This document shows positions 23,080 to 34,403 of a stretch of 64,000 nucleotides of DNA, one piece after another. How positions within the stretch are numbered: the stretch's first letter is position 1; each line of letters begins with the position of its first letter. The translations under genes were made by a program, and so were the position numbers. The stretch lies in assembly GCF_009905375.1 (NCBI RefSeq), contig NC_133656.1, positions 232,863,111-232,927,110 on the forward strand, written 5' to 3'. This DNA comes from Apium graveolens (taxonomy: Eukaryota > Streptophyta > Magnoliopsida > Apiales > Apiaceae). Below the pieces are notes generated by a model that was not told where the DNA came from, searched no databases, and saw only the letters and a program-made list of their open reading frames with translations.

Positions 23080-23236
23080 ATACGGTCTTCATCTTTTAAA
23101 AGGAAATTAAACAACTTTAAATCTGGTGTTCTTAACTTTATGTCTTGAAATCGAAATATTACGATCATGAAACTGTTTAAGAAGATGCATGGGAGTACCT
23201 GTTAGGAATTATTTGATATTCAGAATATTATCTATA

Positions 23237-24167
23237 CTAGTTTAAAACTCGTCCGATGCACGGAGTACGTATATTTTTTTTAATATTATATAATTTTTTA
23301 AAAAATATTTTGTATTCAATTCTTACTTTTTTTAAAGTAGACGTATATGTTCATAACCTTTTAGAATATTTAAATTATTTAAAGTGATAACATTGGTAAG
23401 GGGAAAAATATTATTATAATGATATTATTATTTTATAGAGGGTAAAATCATAATGTCTTCATTATGCTGGGAGTTTGAAAAAAATATTATTTTTGCATGG
23501 TGATTAGTTAATCGATTAATTATAACTCTTTAAAAGATATTTGAAGAAGACAATAATACTGATTGAACGATATAGTTTTATTGATAATTCTATGTGCATT
23601 TTAAAAAAAATAATATTTATATTTTAATTTAAATTTGATTTTTTTAGTTCATATCAATAGGATACGAATTATACTTAGTCTAATATTATACTTAGTCTAA
23701 TATTAATTTGATTTATCTCAGATTAGTGGTTTATATTATTTTATTTTAACCCGATGCCCAATACACCGACCAAATCAAACTAATTATTTTTAGTTTAATT
23801 TTAATTTTTTTAAAGTCTGGATCAATAAGATAATTTTGTTTTAGACTGGATAATTAATATATTTGATTTTGTTTTTGTCGGTCGAACTGTATTTTTATGT
23901 TAGTTTTGTGTTGGTTTGAATTAATTGTATAATGTATTTTTTTTTATCTTGGATAAATAAAATATATTATTTTGTTTATCCAAGTTTATTAGTATAATTT
24001 TTTAGGTGGACCGTCTTTTCCTTTATATAAGTATATTGATTGATTGATTGATCGACCCTATAATTAGAATTAGAATAATTAAATAAGAGTAGTTAAGTAA
24101 TTTCAGTAAGTACCGATCGACCGACTACCGGATTTTTAATATTTCGTCTATTATAATATAGTATAGA
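23237..24167 (-). mobile_element. Non-autonomous Helitron (931 bp), minus orientation
   Basis: On the minus strand it begins TCTATACTATATTATAAT at 24167. It ends with a hairpin region (CGTGCATCGGACG) then AGTTTTAAACTAG at 23237. Host bases are A before and T after, the Helitron target rule. It shares its 3' hairpin core with the Helitron at 4627-5113. The interior is AT-rich with no coding capacity. Confidence 0.72.
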
Positions 24168-24431
24168 TAGATAGTATAGATAGATCAATAGATAGATGTA
24201 TTTTAATATTTATATAGTGATATTTTTATTCTACAAAAATAATGTTAATTAAGAAGGATTTATTTTTTCTTATTAAGAGCTTGTTAATCAATAGGTCAAT
24301 TCATTGATTTTTCGAACGTTATGTAAATAGGACCAGAATACTTATACGACATGGACTCCTCTCTAAAGCCTTACTACATATACTCCTCTTTTGTAAATAA
24401 CTTCTTCTTGGATCAAAATTTTACCGGATGA
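24168..24431. other. Short TAGA microsatellite and gene upstream region
   Basis: Imperfect GATA/TAGA repeats lie at 24161-24196. The rest is AT-rich sequence upstream of the small gene at 24499. Nothing else was seen. Confidence 0.5.
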
Positions 24432-24439
24432 TATAAATA
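24432..24439 (+). promoter_or_regulatory. TATA box upstream of the small membrane-protein gene
   Basis: TATAAATA lies about 65 bp before the proposed ATG, a usual distance for a plant core promoter with a short leader. Confidence 0.4.
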
Positions 24440-24498
24440 TTTACAAGCACATGATTCATCACTGCATCAAAAAGAGGTTAAAAATATAGTTCATCACA

Positions 24499-24953
24499 AT
24501 GGAGAGTGGCCAAGAATATGATCACGCTTGCGCTGAAGAGTCCTGGTACATTATTCTTGTTCGAAACTCTTTTTTCTCAAATCTGTTTGATATTTATTAC
24601 GAGTAGTTTTTATTCTACTGATTTTCTTGGGTATCAGGTATAATCTGCAGAGGTACGTTAGAATGTCAGAGAGAGCATGCATAATTATGGGATGGTGTCT
24701 GCTGCTAATGACATTTTGTGTTCTAAGCTGGGTGGCTGCAGAAAACGTAAATCTTCTTGCTAAAGATCAAGAAAGATGGGATCAGACGCGATACGAAATT
24801 CCTCTGGTCTCTCTGGCATACGTTTGCGCTTCTGCAGCTTTAGCTAAACTTGCCAGGGATTTGTTCAAGGCCGATAGAAAGTTGTTTCAATGCTTAAGAG
24901 TACTATCAGAAGATGATACTGACGAGTATCTGTATTATAGTAGTCTGTTGTAA
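24499..24953 (+). CDS. Small two-segment membrane protein, function unknown
   Basis: Two exons, 24499-24545 and 24638-24953, join through a Trp codon split by a GT-AG intron, giving 120 aa. The protein starts MESGQEYDHACAEESW. It then has a hydrophobic segment (ACIIMGWCLLLMTFCVLSWV), a polar linker with KDQERWDQ, and a second hydrophobic stretch (IPLVSLAYVCASAALA). The tail is basic and then acidic (EDDTDEYLYY). I do not recognise the family. Alternating hydrophobic/polar organisation, a clean intron and an upstream TATA box argue for a real gene; small size and lack of known homology argue caution. Confidence 0.5.
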
Positions 24954-25301
24954 GGTAGTTTTAGCCCGCCTTACGTAAACAAGAATGTGGTGAACTTGAT
25001 TTTATGTTTAGATGTTTCAACTTTTGCAACTATACTGAGTCAATTTCGGTTCGGTCCAAGAAAATATGATAATTTGATTTTTCGGTATTTTCGTTTCGGT
25101 CCGGTTTTGGACCGAACCGACCAAATACTCTGCTTCCTATTCCAGTATTGACCGCAAGTATTAATCATATACAAATCAAACTGCAATGTGGTATGTGTTC
25201 AAGGAGAATACATGAAAAGAAACAGGTCTTGATTGTTAAAGTTTGAAAAAAATGGTTGATCAAATAAAGTAAAAAATTTGACTAATTGAGATCTATTGTT
25301 A
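24954..25301. other. Intergenic; decayed GGTTCGGTCC-rich remnant
   Basis: 25040-25130 contains TTCGGTCCAAG and GGTCCGGTTTTGGACCGAACC-type words, like the subterminal part of an old hAT-like repeat. No ends or gene were defined. Confidence 0.35.
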
Positions 25302-25309
25302 GTTGTTAG

Positions 25310-25905
25310 TAGGGGTTTTCATGAGTCGGGTTGGCCGGGTTGAAAGCGTTTTTACGACCCAACCCAATTAAATTGGTTTAAAATTTTTCGACCCAACCCG
25401 TAAAATATAAAATCGTAACCCAAACCTACCCGTCGTACATTGGTTTGGGTCGGGTTTGGTTGGTTTGAACGGATTGAATGATTATATAAAAAAAAAATTC
25501 ACTACTACATATAATTGCTAATTTCGACTAGTTGAACTTACGATTATAGTATTATTCTTTAAATCTGATTAAATTGATATTTTAGTGATGTGTATCATGT
25601 CATAAATCACATACACATTCACGAATTATGACTATAAATGAAAATATTTATATTGTATAATGTACAATTGCATATACTATATATATTATATTTAAATTAT
25701 CAAACGATGCTTAAGTTAAATTGGGTTGGGTTGGATTGGGTTAGGTTGGCCAAAAAAATATTGAACACGTACCCAACCCATTTAATGCGGTTTAAATTTT
25801 TTTAAACCAACCACGGATCGGATTTTTTTAAAACGGTTTAATCGGATGAAAAGAGGGTTGGGTTGGGTTGGTTTAATCGGGTTGACGAACCCATAAACAC
25901 CCCTA
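25310..25905. mobile_element. hAT-type MITE (596 bp)
   Basis: Terminal inverted repeats are TAGGGGTTTTCATGAGTCGG at the left and TAGGGGTGTTTATGGGTTCG read from the right. A perfect 8-bp target duplication, GTTGTTAG, flanks it (25302-25309, 25906-25913). Subterminal GGGTTGG/CCAACCC words match the MITE at 3114-3795. There is no coding capacity. Confidence 0.9.
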
Positions 25906-25913
25906 GTTGTTAG

Positions 25914-26536
25914 TTAGCGGATTGAAATAACTGTTTGGATTCATCCCCTAATTTTGACAAAGTTAATTGAAATATTTTTTTCAAGCAAAGAATTAGTATG
26001 TGTCTGAGAATTTTTGGTCATTTTTTTTGTCTGTAGGAAAAAATCATGTACCCCATTACCATTAAGATAATCGTTAATTGCCTAATACGGCGAAAAATGT
26101 TTAATGAAATAGAAAAATTAAACAGTATGAAGAGTAATCAAATACATTTTCTGCAAATTGTTATAAAAAAATTCTCATTATTATTATGTTACAATAAATT
26201 TAAAATTTGATGATCATCTATTTTAAAATTCTAACAATAAAAAAAATGAATGACAACACTAAGAAGAATTGCCAAAGTTTAGTGACGATTAGTGCAAAAC
26301 TGTGCGAAGTAGCTGGATTGATTTGTAATTAGCTGTGTAAATTATCTGTGTTACACCATAATTACATTCTAGGTAGCTCCAGAAACCCCCATATTGTCCG
26401 TGACCTCTAAACCTAATCTATAAACACGCATATAATAATAACCAAAATAATCGAGAGATTAAGATCGAAACTAATATTATTTGGATGAGGTATAGTAATA
26501 AAAAGCAGTTTTTCATTCATGGCGGGTACAGCATAT
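25914..26536. other. Intergenic; no gene or bounded repeat seen
   Basis: AT-rich sequence with poly-A/T runs and no recognisable coding, RNA or element ends. Confidence 0.45.
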
Positions 26537-26546
26537 ATTTACAAGC

Positions 26547-27794
26547 GGGTAAAATGACTATTTGGTCACTGTAGTCACAGTGAGTTACCAAGTTAAAAAG
26601 TTCTCAATCGCATCATGAACTTGTAATTAACTTGCAATCACATCACTGAAATTCACAATACTTGCACCGCCGTTAAAAATGTGTTGACCTTTAACGGAGA
26701 CTGTTAAATTGTGTAACATATCTTTAAATTTTCAAATTCATCACTGAACTATGTGTTAATTTTCGATTAGGTCACTTACGGGTAAAAAATTGAATATTGA
26801 AAATATAACAAACGAATTTTTTCAAATTCATCAGTGATATCAATTTTAACTACGAGAAATATTAAATTTAGAAATAAGATATTTTAAATATTTTATCAAT
26901 TCTAAATTTATTTATATTTTAATTATACAAAAAACATCAAGACTATTAATGGAGTAAACAAAATTATTGGGATAAACATATTATCTAAATATTTGTTCAC
27001 TTGTATCGATTATAAGTATATGGATTGAAAGGGTAACATTTTAGAAAAAACTAAAAAATTTAAAATATAAATTAAATGGTTATGCAAATTTAAATTTAAT
27101 TAAAGTGTAGTGCAACTATTCAGAAAAAAAAATAATTAAAGTGAAAGTTGTGATATTTTTCTAAGTATACGAAATAAATGAGTATGTTCAATTTTAAACT
27201 TAGAGAATTTGTATAATATATCTAATATTAATAAGTTACTTTGTAAATGTGTCCGATTTTAGTTAGAAATTTTAAATATGTCCCACATTTAAATTTTAAC
27301 TCTTATATAACTCATATATATATATAATTAATATACATATTTTTTGTGTACTTGAATGGACTAAAATATCCCCAATAATATACATATATATGATTAAGTT
27401 AAAAAATTCAAAAAAAATTGAAAATGGGATATGTTTATAAATTATATTATAAATGTGATAAATTTGTAAATGGGTTTTTAAAATGGGACTTAATAATAAA
27501 AAACACATAAATTTAATATATTTTAAAACCAAATTTAGTTGATAACCTAACTGAAAATTGAGATAAAGTTAATGATCTAATTGAAAATTGAGATAAAGTT
27601 AATGACCTAATTGAAAATTGAGATGAGGTTGAGAGTATGCCACGTCATTTTTCCGTTAGGAAATTTAACGGAACTAACACAATGATGAATTTGTTAGTTT
27701 TAAAATACTTCATGATTTGACTGAAATTTTTTTTAACTTGGTGACTCAGTTGCAAGTTACTACTGACTACAGTGACCAAATAGCCATTTTACCC
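26547..27794. mobile_element. Non-autonomous MULE-type element with long TIRs (1248 bp)
   Basis: The ends are long inverted repeats: GGGTAAAATGACTATTTGGT at the left and GGGTAAAATGGCTATTTGGT read from the right. Similarity continues through GTCACTGTAGTCA-type sequence for about 60-70 bp. A perfect 10-bp direct repeat, ATTTACAAGC, flanks it (26537-26546, 27795-27804), in the 9-11 bp range of Mutator-like elements. The interior is AT-rich, with imperfect repeats of GAAAATTGAGATAAAGTTAA near 27550-27620 and no transposase. Confidence 0.85.
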
Positions 27795-27956
27795 ATTTAC
27801 AAGCCTGGTAACACTGCTCTTTTTATCGCCAGGCATATCCAACAAAAGTATCGTGAACAACGTCGATGACAATGTCGTTTAGTTGTTTCTTCGTCTCTAT
27901 GATTCGTGTTATGCAGGAGTTTTAGTATTATAAGAATATAATTTATGGATTTTTAA

Positions 27957-28438
27957 GGGGTTGTATTGAACCGGGATTTTAAGAGATTTTTTTTATTCAT
28001 AAAATTCAGGTGTATTCAACTGTGATTTTAAAAAATGTATCAGAATTTTATGGTATTCAACTAAAATTTTAAATTATAATACAAAATCTGGTGGTATTCA
28101 ATTAGGATTTTAAATTATGATTAAAATCTGATGGTATTCAACTGATATTATTTAAAATCCATTAAAATCTGATGGTATTCATATGGTGGCGGATTTTTTT
28201 AGACTTCACAAAATGATGGATTTTGTGGGATTGTTCGGTCTATTTATGATTTTTGAAATCCCACCATAATTCATGAGATTTTGAAGGATTTTGTTGAAAT
28301 CCCAAAAACTCTTCCTCAAACTCTACGACATTCTACGACATTTTATTTAGAATCCGTGTAAAATCAAAATCATATATAATACATTAAAATTCATGGATTA
28401 TATATAATGCATTAAAATCTAAGTTAAATACACCTCCT
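27957..28438. mobile_element. Probable MITE with repeated GTATTCAAC words
   Basis: The ends GGGGTTGTATTGAACCGGGATTTTAA and, from the right, GGAGGTGTATTTAACTTAGATTTTAA form an imperfect inverted repeat. Inside, GGTATTCAACT plus AAATCTGATG units recur about five times. No clear target duplication was found, so the family is unassigned. Confidence 0.5.
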
Positions 28439-28449
28439 AGTTTGTGGTT

Positions 28450-28870
28450 GTTAGATTTGGGGCCTGTTTGTGTGCATCTATAAGTCAGCCTATGACTTAT
28501 AAGTCCGTAACAGCTTATCGATGACTGTTTGTCGACCCAACTTATAAGTCGAATTTACTACTTATAAGCTGATAAGTTGAATGTTAGCAATGACGTATTT
28601 TTTCTCAACTTATTATTATGATTTTTCATTTTTTTTATTTTAGTTTTAAAATATATATTTTTAAATGTTAATCTAATATTAAATTCATGAATTAAAATAA
28701 TTATATTTTAAAATTATTTATTTTAGTTCATTTAAGTAAAAAATCTAACTTATTAATAAAATTATCCAAACAATTACATAACTTATAAGTATTTATTAAC
28801 TTATCACTTATAAGTTACTTGTTCATTTTAAGTCATAAGTTATCTATTTTAAGATTTCCCAAATAGACAC
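28450..28870. repeat. Dispersed repeat, fuller copy of the one at 22262-22622
   Basis: It begins near GGGGCCTGTTTGTGTGCA and ends CCCAAATAGACACTTG, with many TTATAAGTC/GACTTATAA words. Part of it matches 22262-22622. The ends resemble non-autonomous DNA elements, but no target duplication was established. Confidence 0.45.
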
Positions 28871-28887
28871 TTGATAATGTCGGAGCA

Positions 28888-29370
28888 ATATGTATAAGTA
28901 TGTGTAGTTATTTTAACGCATTATTTATTTACATTGACTTGCACTTCTTTGAGTGTAGTTATTTTAACGCATTATATGCTTGAAAATTAAAATTTATTTT
29001 ATGGAGTTCTAAACATTTTTTAAAATCTTATTACAAGCAAATGAAAAGTTATGAATTCATAATATTTTAGATGATTTTTTGAGATTTTTAAAAATTTATC
29101 TACTAATTATTTTTATTTAAATAAAGTAAATGACTACAAAATTAAAAATAAATAGTAGATAAATTTTAAAAAATCTTATTATATTATAGAAAATACTAGA
29201 ATTCATACATTTTCATTTGGTTGTAATAGGATTCAAGAAAAATATATAAAACTCCATAAAATAAATTTTAATTCTCGAGAACATATTTTGAGTTATTTGT
29301 ATGATATTTATTATGATTTTAGTGATTTAAATGATGTCCCGTTAAAATAACTACACATACTTATACATAT
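28888..29370. mobile_element. Foldback (large palindrome) element
   Basis: A perfect 31-bp inverted repeat bounds it: 28888-28918 and 29340-29370 (core TATGTATAAGTATGTGTAGT). Inner sequence is also inverted, for example AATTTATTTTATGGAGTT against AACTCCATAAAATAAATT, so most of the 483 bp can fold on itself. No target duplication was identified and there is no coding capacity. Confidence 0.75.
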
Positions 29371-30074
29371 TTTATGTATTATATTAGGTTTAGTGAGTTA
29401 GGCTAATTGTCAAAGCTAATTATGTTTATGATCTTTTATATTTTACCTCAAGTAGCTTAGGCCGTGTCTTCTTACACACACGGAGAGATGTTGGGTTGGT
29501 AATTAGTAACATACTTTGATCCTTCTTCATTCCTTCTTGTCACAAAGCTTACAAGAGACACATTGATCTTTCTATGTTGTTGTTTGAGTGTGTGATAAGT
29601 AGAGCTGGCCAAATTCGTTTAATTAATCGAGCCGATTATAAATATAATATTAGAAAATCGGGACCGCACGAGCCCGCAGGCGGCACGAGCTATACAAGGG
29701 ATTTCAACAAATAAATACAGCTGACATTATTACATTCCAAGTTTATGTACAATAAATACGTACATACACATTTAACACACATACAATTATAGAATACTCT
29801 TGAGATTCAACTCTAGATACTTCATTCTGACTCTATTGTTTGTCTTTTTTTCAACTCTTTATTTTCTATAATTACAAGTAAGGTCAGATAAAGAACCATA
29901 AAAATAATATTTAGTTTTCATTTTTTTTGAACTTTCTTGATCTGGGAATAAAAATTAGATCTTTTATTGGGTGTTTTCTTGATAGTTTTGTGTGGTGGGC
30001 TGGAGATACAGAGCTGAGTTGTTTCTAATTGGTACTGTTGTTATTATATGGGTTTCTTCTGCAGAGGTTACAAG

Positions 30075-33000
30075 TAGAGCCGGCCAAACGAACGGTTTGG
30101 CTCGGCCCGTTCGCCATTCGGCTCGCTAGAAAATCGTAAAAGTCGCCCCGTCACGTGTCGATTCAATATTCGGCTTGAACCGGTAAATATAACGAACCGA
30201 ACACGAATAGAGAAGCTGAAAACCGTTACCGGCCCGAAACCGGACCGGCCCGGCACGGATAAATTCTTACCGAACTCACAGGCACGAACCGGCACGGCTC
30301 GGACCGCGGTTAACCGGCTCGGCCCGCGAGTCCCTGCCACGCGCTTCTGTTCTTCCAACGTTCACTCCACTGCACTGCACAGAACGGTCACCTGCAACTC
30401 CTTTCCAACTGTAACCACTCCAGAAAGAATAGGCAACGGCTACTTTGCAACGGCTCCTTTCCAACGTTCCTATTTCTTCCACCTATAAATCTCACTTCAC
30501 TCTCGATCTCTCTCTCAATCTCTCTGTTTAATTCTTATTTCAATTCTTCGCAAATATTCACATACTGATAACTTACATCTCAGAAATACTCACGAGTTAA
30601 ACAAGCAAACCAAGCAAATACAGTTTTTCCGGCGAGATAAATTATTTTCCGGCGAGTTTTCGGAGAATCTTACAGTTTTTCAGACAATTTCAGACAAGCA
30701 TTTTAAGCAAATGGAAGAAGGGAGGGGCACACAGTCATCTCAAGGATCGTGTCAAGCAAATACAATGCGACCCCCTCGACCCAATATAGAAGCCGGTAAA
30801 AATTCTGAATTTGCTCATGATTTTTCTTGTTCTTATGAGGTTGTGTTTAATTATGTTCGAATTTTTATAATTATGTATTATAAAAATTGTTGTTCTATTT
30901 TATTATGTCCATTTATAATTATAAAAATTGTAACATGTATATTCCATTTGATATGTCATATGTTGTTTAATATTACTTAGACTGATTGGTTTTAAAAATC
31001 GAATGTATGTGTTATTTTGAAACTAAAGAACTGAATTTTTATGTTCTAATTTTTTAATTTTATGTTCGAATATTTAGCTAATTTTTTATATTAAAATTTT
31101 GCAGGGAGTTCTGGTACTTCTTCGAGACATTCCTCGCATGTTTGTAATTATTTTTCGAGACAAGTAACATCGGAGGATCCCAACAAATTTAAATGTTTTT
31201 GTTTACTTTGTATTCAAAGTGGCCGAAATCAATCCCCGTTTCTTCACTCTAAAGGTGCCGACACGGGTACACTAGATCGACACTTGAAAATGCATCACGG
31301 AATTTCGAAACAAAGTCACGAAAGTGGAGAAGCACGCGGAGAATCACCGCAACAAACACAAATTGGTGATTTTGTGACATCGTCTCCCGGTGGAGGTATG
31401 CCTTTCCACTATAGTCGAGATAAAATGATCGAATTTCTTGCTACTTATGTTACAATAGACGAGTTACCTTTTTCTCACGGTGAGAGTCCTAATTTAGAAC
31501 ACATGATGAAAGAATCAATAAACCTGGCATTTAAAAGAATTCCTAGGAACACGCTTAAACATCACACACACAAAAAATATTATAGTCAACGAGCGTAATT
31601 AATTGAATTTTTTCGTAATTATGATGGCATGGTTTCTTTAACTAGTGATTGTTGGAGTGCGAGTTGCGGTGAACCATTTATTTGTGTTACTATTCATTGG
31701 ATTGATTCCGATTATTTTTTACAAAAATGAATAATTGCTTTTGATGTTATGGACGAGTCACACACGGGGTATAACATAAAGACACGACTAATTGAAACTA
31801 TTAACGAATTTAATTTACAACACAAGGTGTTTATTATTTCTTTAGATAATGCTTCGGCAAATGATAAAGCTATTTAACTATATTGCACAAGATATTCCTA
31901 CTACTTTAGATGGTGTTTTCTTGCATGTTAGATATTGTGCACACATAATCAACTTATCGGCTCAAAAGGGTATTCAACAAATAACCGAATTTTTAGCACC
32001 TATTAGAAAAATAATTAAGTATTTACGTATCGCACACACATTAAAGAGACAATATAAAAAATTATGTAGAGAAAACGGATTAATACCCAAAAAGTGGGGA
32101 ATTGATTGTCCCACGAGATGGAGTTCGACTTATAAATTAATATGCGAGGCAATTAAATATAAGGTAGTTATCATCGAGTTATATAACTCTGATCCAACAA
32201 ATCAAGTGGAGGATAGACTTATTAACGAAAATGAACGGGACTTGGCAATTAGGGTACGTGATTTGCTTGATTGTTATGCACGTGGTACTAAAATATTTTC
32301 TTACGTTTACGAGCCAAATGTACATCCTGTTATTATTGAGTGTGTTAATATTATTACTACTTTAAAAGCATATGAAAAGGATAATTGTTTTGGTGCAATT
32401 ATTGTTGATATAAAAAAAAAGTGGATAAAATATTTTACCGAGTTTTCTTATATTTATGGTGTTGCATGTCTTATTGATCCCGGTGTTAGAAAAGAAGGTT
32501 TAGAAAATATGTTAAAATATTATTACTCGGTGTTAGGTGTTTCATACAATCACGTGCTTTATGTGCAAAATTGTTTAGACTTATTACACCGTCTTATAGA
32601 TCTATATTCTCCTAGAACTCAAAATATTGCACCACCTAAGACTAGTCATTCTAGTAGGTTCAATCCCATATTACTTGATATCCTAACTAAAAAACAAAAA
32701 TGTAGAATTCCCGAAAATGCATCTACACCTATAAGTTCATTTAGCATGACTAGGGAGTTTTTTTTCATATAATTATGAGTTGGATGAGGATGTTTCAATA
32801 CTAACGTGGTGGAAGAATCATGAGAACCAATTTCCGGTATTAGCTAAAATTGCAAGGGATATTTTAGTAGTTCCCACCTCTACAATTGCTTCCGAGTCTG
32901 CTTTTAGCGCCGGTAGAAAAGTGTTGGACGAGAAGAGATCAAGTCTTGCACCGGATATGGTCAAGATATGTGTTTGCAAAAAGGATTGGGATCAAGCGGC

Positions 33001-34089
33001 AAAGAGACAACAAGGGAGAAAAAAAGATGACTCAGACGGCGAAGAGCATACGTGGATGACGATTGACACTTCATCAGAATCGGGCATGTCAGCGACCGAT
33101 CCACAAGAACAAGAATTTGAATAGTTGATAACATTTGTTTGCCTTGTATTTTTAAAATTTGTTGTGTTTTGTATCTTATTTAAAATGTAAACACGGGTTG
33201 TTTCGTTTTTTAGAGAGGAGTCATCTCAAATCAATTGTAACATTTTTTTTAATTAATAAAATTTATAGAGGCACCATCCTCTTTTCCTTATAAACATGTT
33301 AGTTTTATAAATTCGAAAAAAACACAATTTTGAAAAGAAAAATTGAAGATACAAAAAAATAGTTTCTTTCTTTCTGCACCTTCAGTAATATAGTCACTTA
33401 TTTGCAAAACAAACTTTGTTTTTTAAAAATAACAATTTTGTTTTTATTATTTGATCAAATAAATATGTTGAAATGTTAAAATGTGTTAAAAATTGAAAAT
33501 GTTATTAATCGAACATAATAAAAATGTTATTTTATTATGAATCAGAATTTTATTATAACTAACAAAATATTCAGTCATTTAAATATTATCTAAATATTTA
33601 ATTTTGATTCTAATTGTACAAGTTTACATAAATATAGAAATTGAATCACAATTCACAAGTTATGAATCACAACAAACTTGACAATTTACAGTTGGTACAT
33701 TCATAATAAAAAAAAAAACAATCGAGTGGGAGTTGCTTGCCACTTGCCAGTTGCCACTTGCAAAGTCAAAATTTGGTTATAAATTATAATTGTGTTCATA
33801 TAATCTGTCCAGTCCAACCTGTAGTAATAGTAACTAGCAAGCATCCATTATTACCGGCGGTTAACCGGCTAACTCGTCTCAATTCGCCAAATAAACGATT
33901 AACCGGCTCGTATTCGCTGAATTCGCCTAATTCGGCTAACTCGCGAGCCGGTCACGGGTTATCGTTTAATCAAACCGGCTCGGCTCGGCTCGTTCTCTTC
34001 TACGTGCCGTTCACGGGTTACTTGGTAATTAAATCGGCTCGCCAGAAATTCAGCACGGCCCGGCCGGCCCGATCATCTGGCCACCTCTA
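30075..34089 (+). mobile_element. hAT transposon with a broken transposase gene (4.0 kb)
   Basis: Terminal inverted repeats are TAGAGCCGGCCAAACGAACG at the left and TAGAGGTGGCCAGATGATCG from the right. The 8-bp target duplication GTTACAAG is perfect (30067-30074, 34090-34097). Subterminal regions are dense in CCGGCTCG/CGAGCCGG words, likely transposase-binding motifs. It carries a full-length but inactivated transposase gene. A clean duplication with several coding lesions suggests it moved recently by help from a relative, or has decayed since. Confidence 0.93.
30711..33124 (+). pseudogene. hAT transposase (BED zinc finger to hATC dimerisation domain)
   Basis: Exon 1 (30711-30795) joins in phase to exon 2 (from 31105) by a GT-AG intron. 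The N-terminus has a BED-type zinc finger (CFLC ... HLKMHH). The catalytic core has SDCWSAS and LDNASANDKAI, followed by CPTRWSSTYKL typical of plant Ac-like hAT proteins. The C-terminus has the hATC dimerisation motif (VPTSTIASESAFSAGRK, then LDEKRSSL) and an acidic tail. Lesions: TAA at 31596-31598, TGA at 31728-31730, a frameshift near 31875, and another near 32765 in a T-run. It is related to the RICESLEEPER/DAYSLEEPER-type family. It cannot make a working enzyme as it stands. Confidence 0.9.
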
Positions 34090-34403
34090 GTTACAAGTTG
34101 TCAATTTCAAATTTTCAATTGTTTATCATTTCAGTTGTCACTTCACTACATCTACAAAACAAGTCTCCAACTTGTCGGTCAGCTCTGAAGCCGGCGAACC
34201 AGCCCGAACAATTCGTAACTCGCAGTTAATTGATGTGGTTAATCGTGTGTCGATTACGAGTCTGTTTACCGCGGTTCAAACCCGGTCCGATCCCGATTCG
34301 TTATTAAACGGGCCGGCTCAGTGTTGATAGTCCGAGTGCCCAACCCCTGTGCGGCCTAGCACGGCTTGCACGGACCGCACAAGTGGCCAGGTCTAGTGAC
34401 AAA

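Larger units (their letters stand above)
29600..34395. mobile_element. Older hAT-type element, split by a nested hAT
   Basis: The left end is TAGAGCTGGCCAAATTCG. The right end, read on the minus strand, is TAGACCTGGCCACTTGTGCG. Flanks gtgataag (29592-29599) and gtgacaaa (34396-34403) agree at 6 of 8 positions. If correct, its own parts are 29600-30074 and 34090-34395, with the element at 30075-34089 inserted inside it. No coding parts of its own are recognised. Confidence 0.55.
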
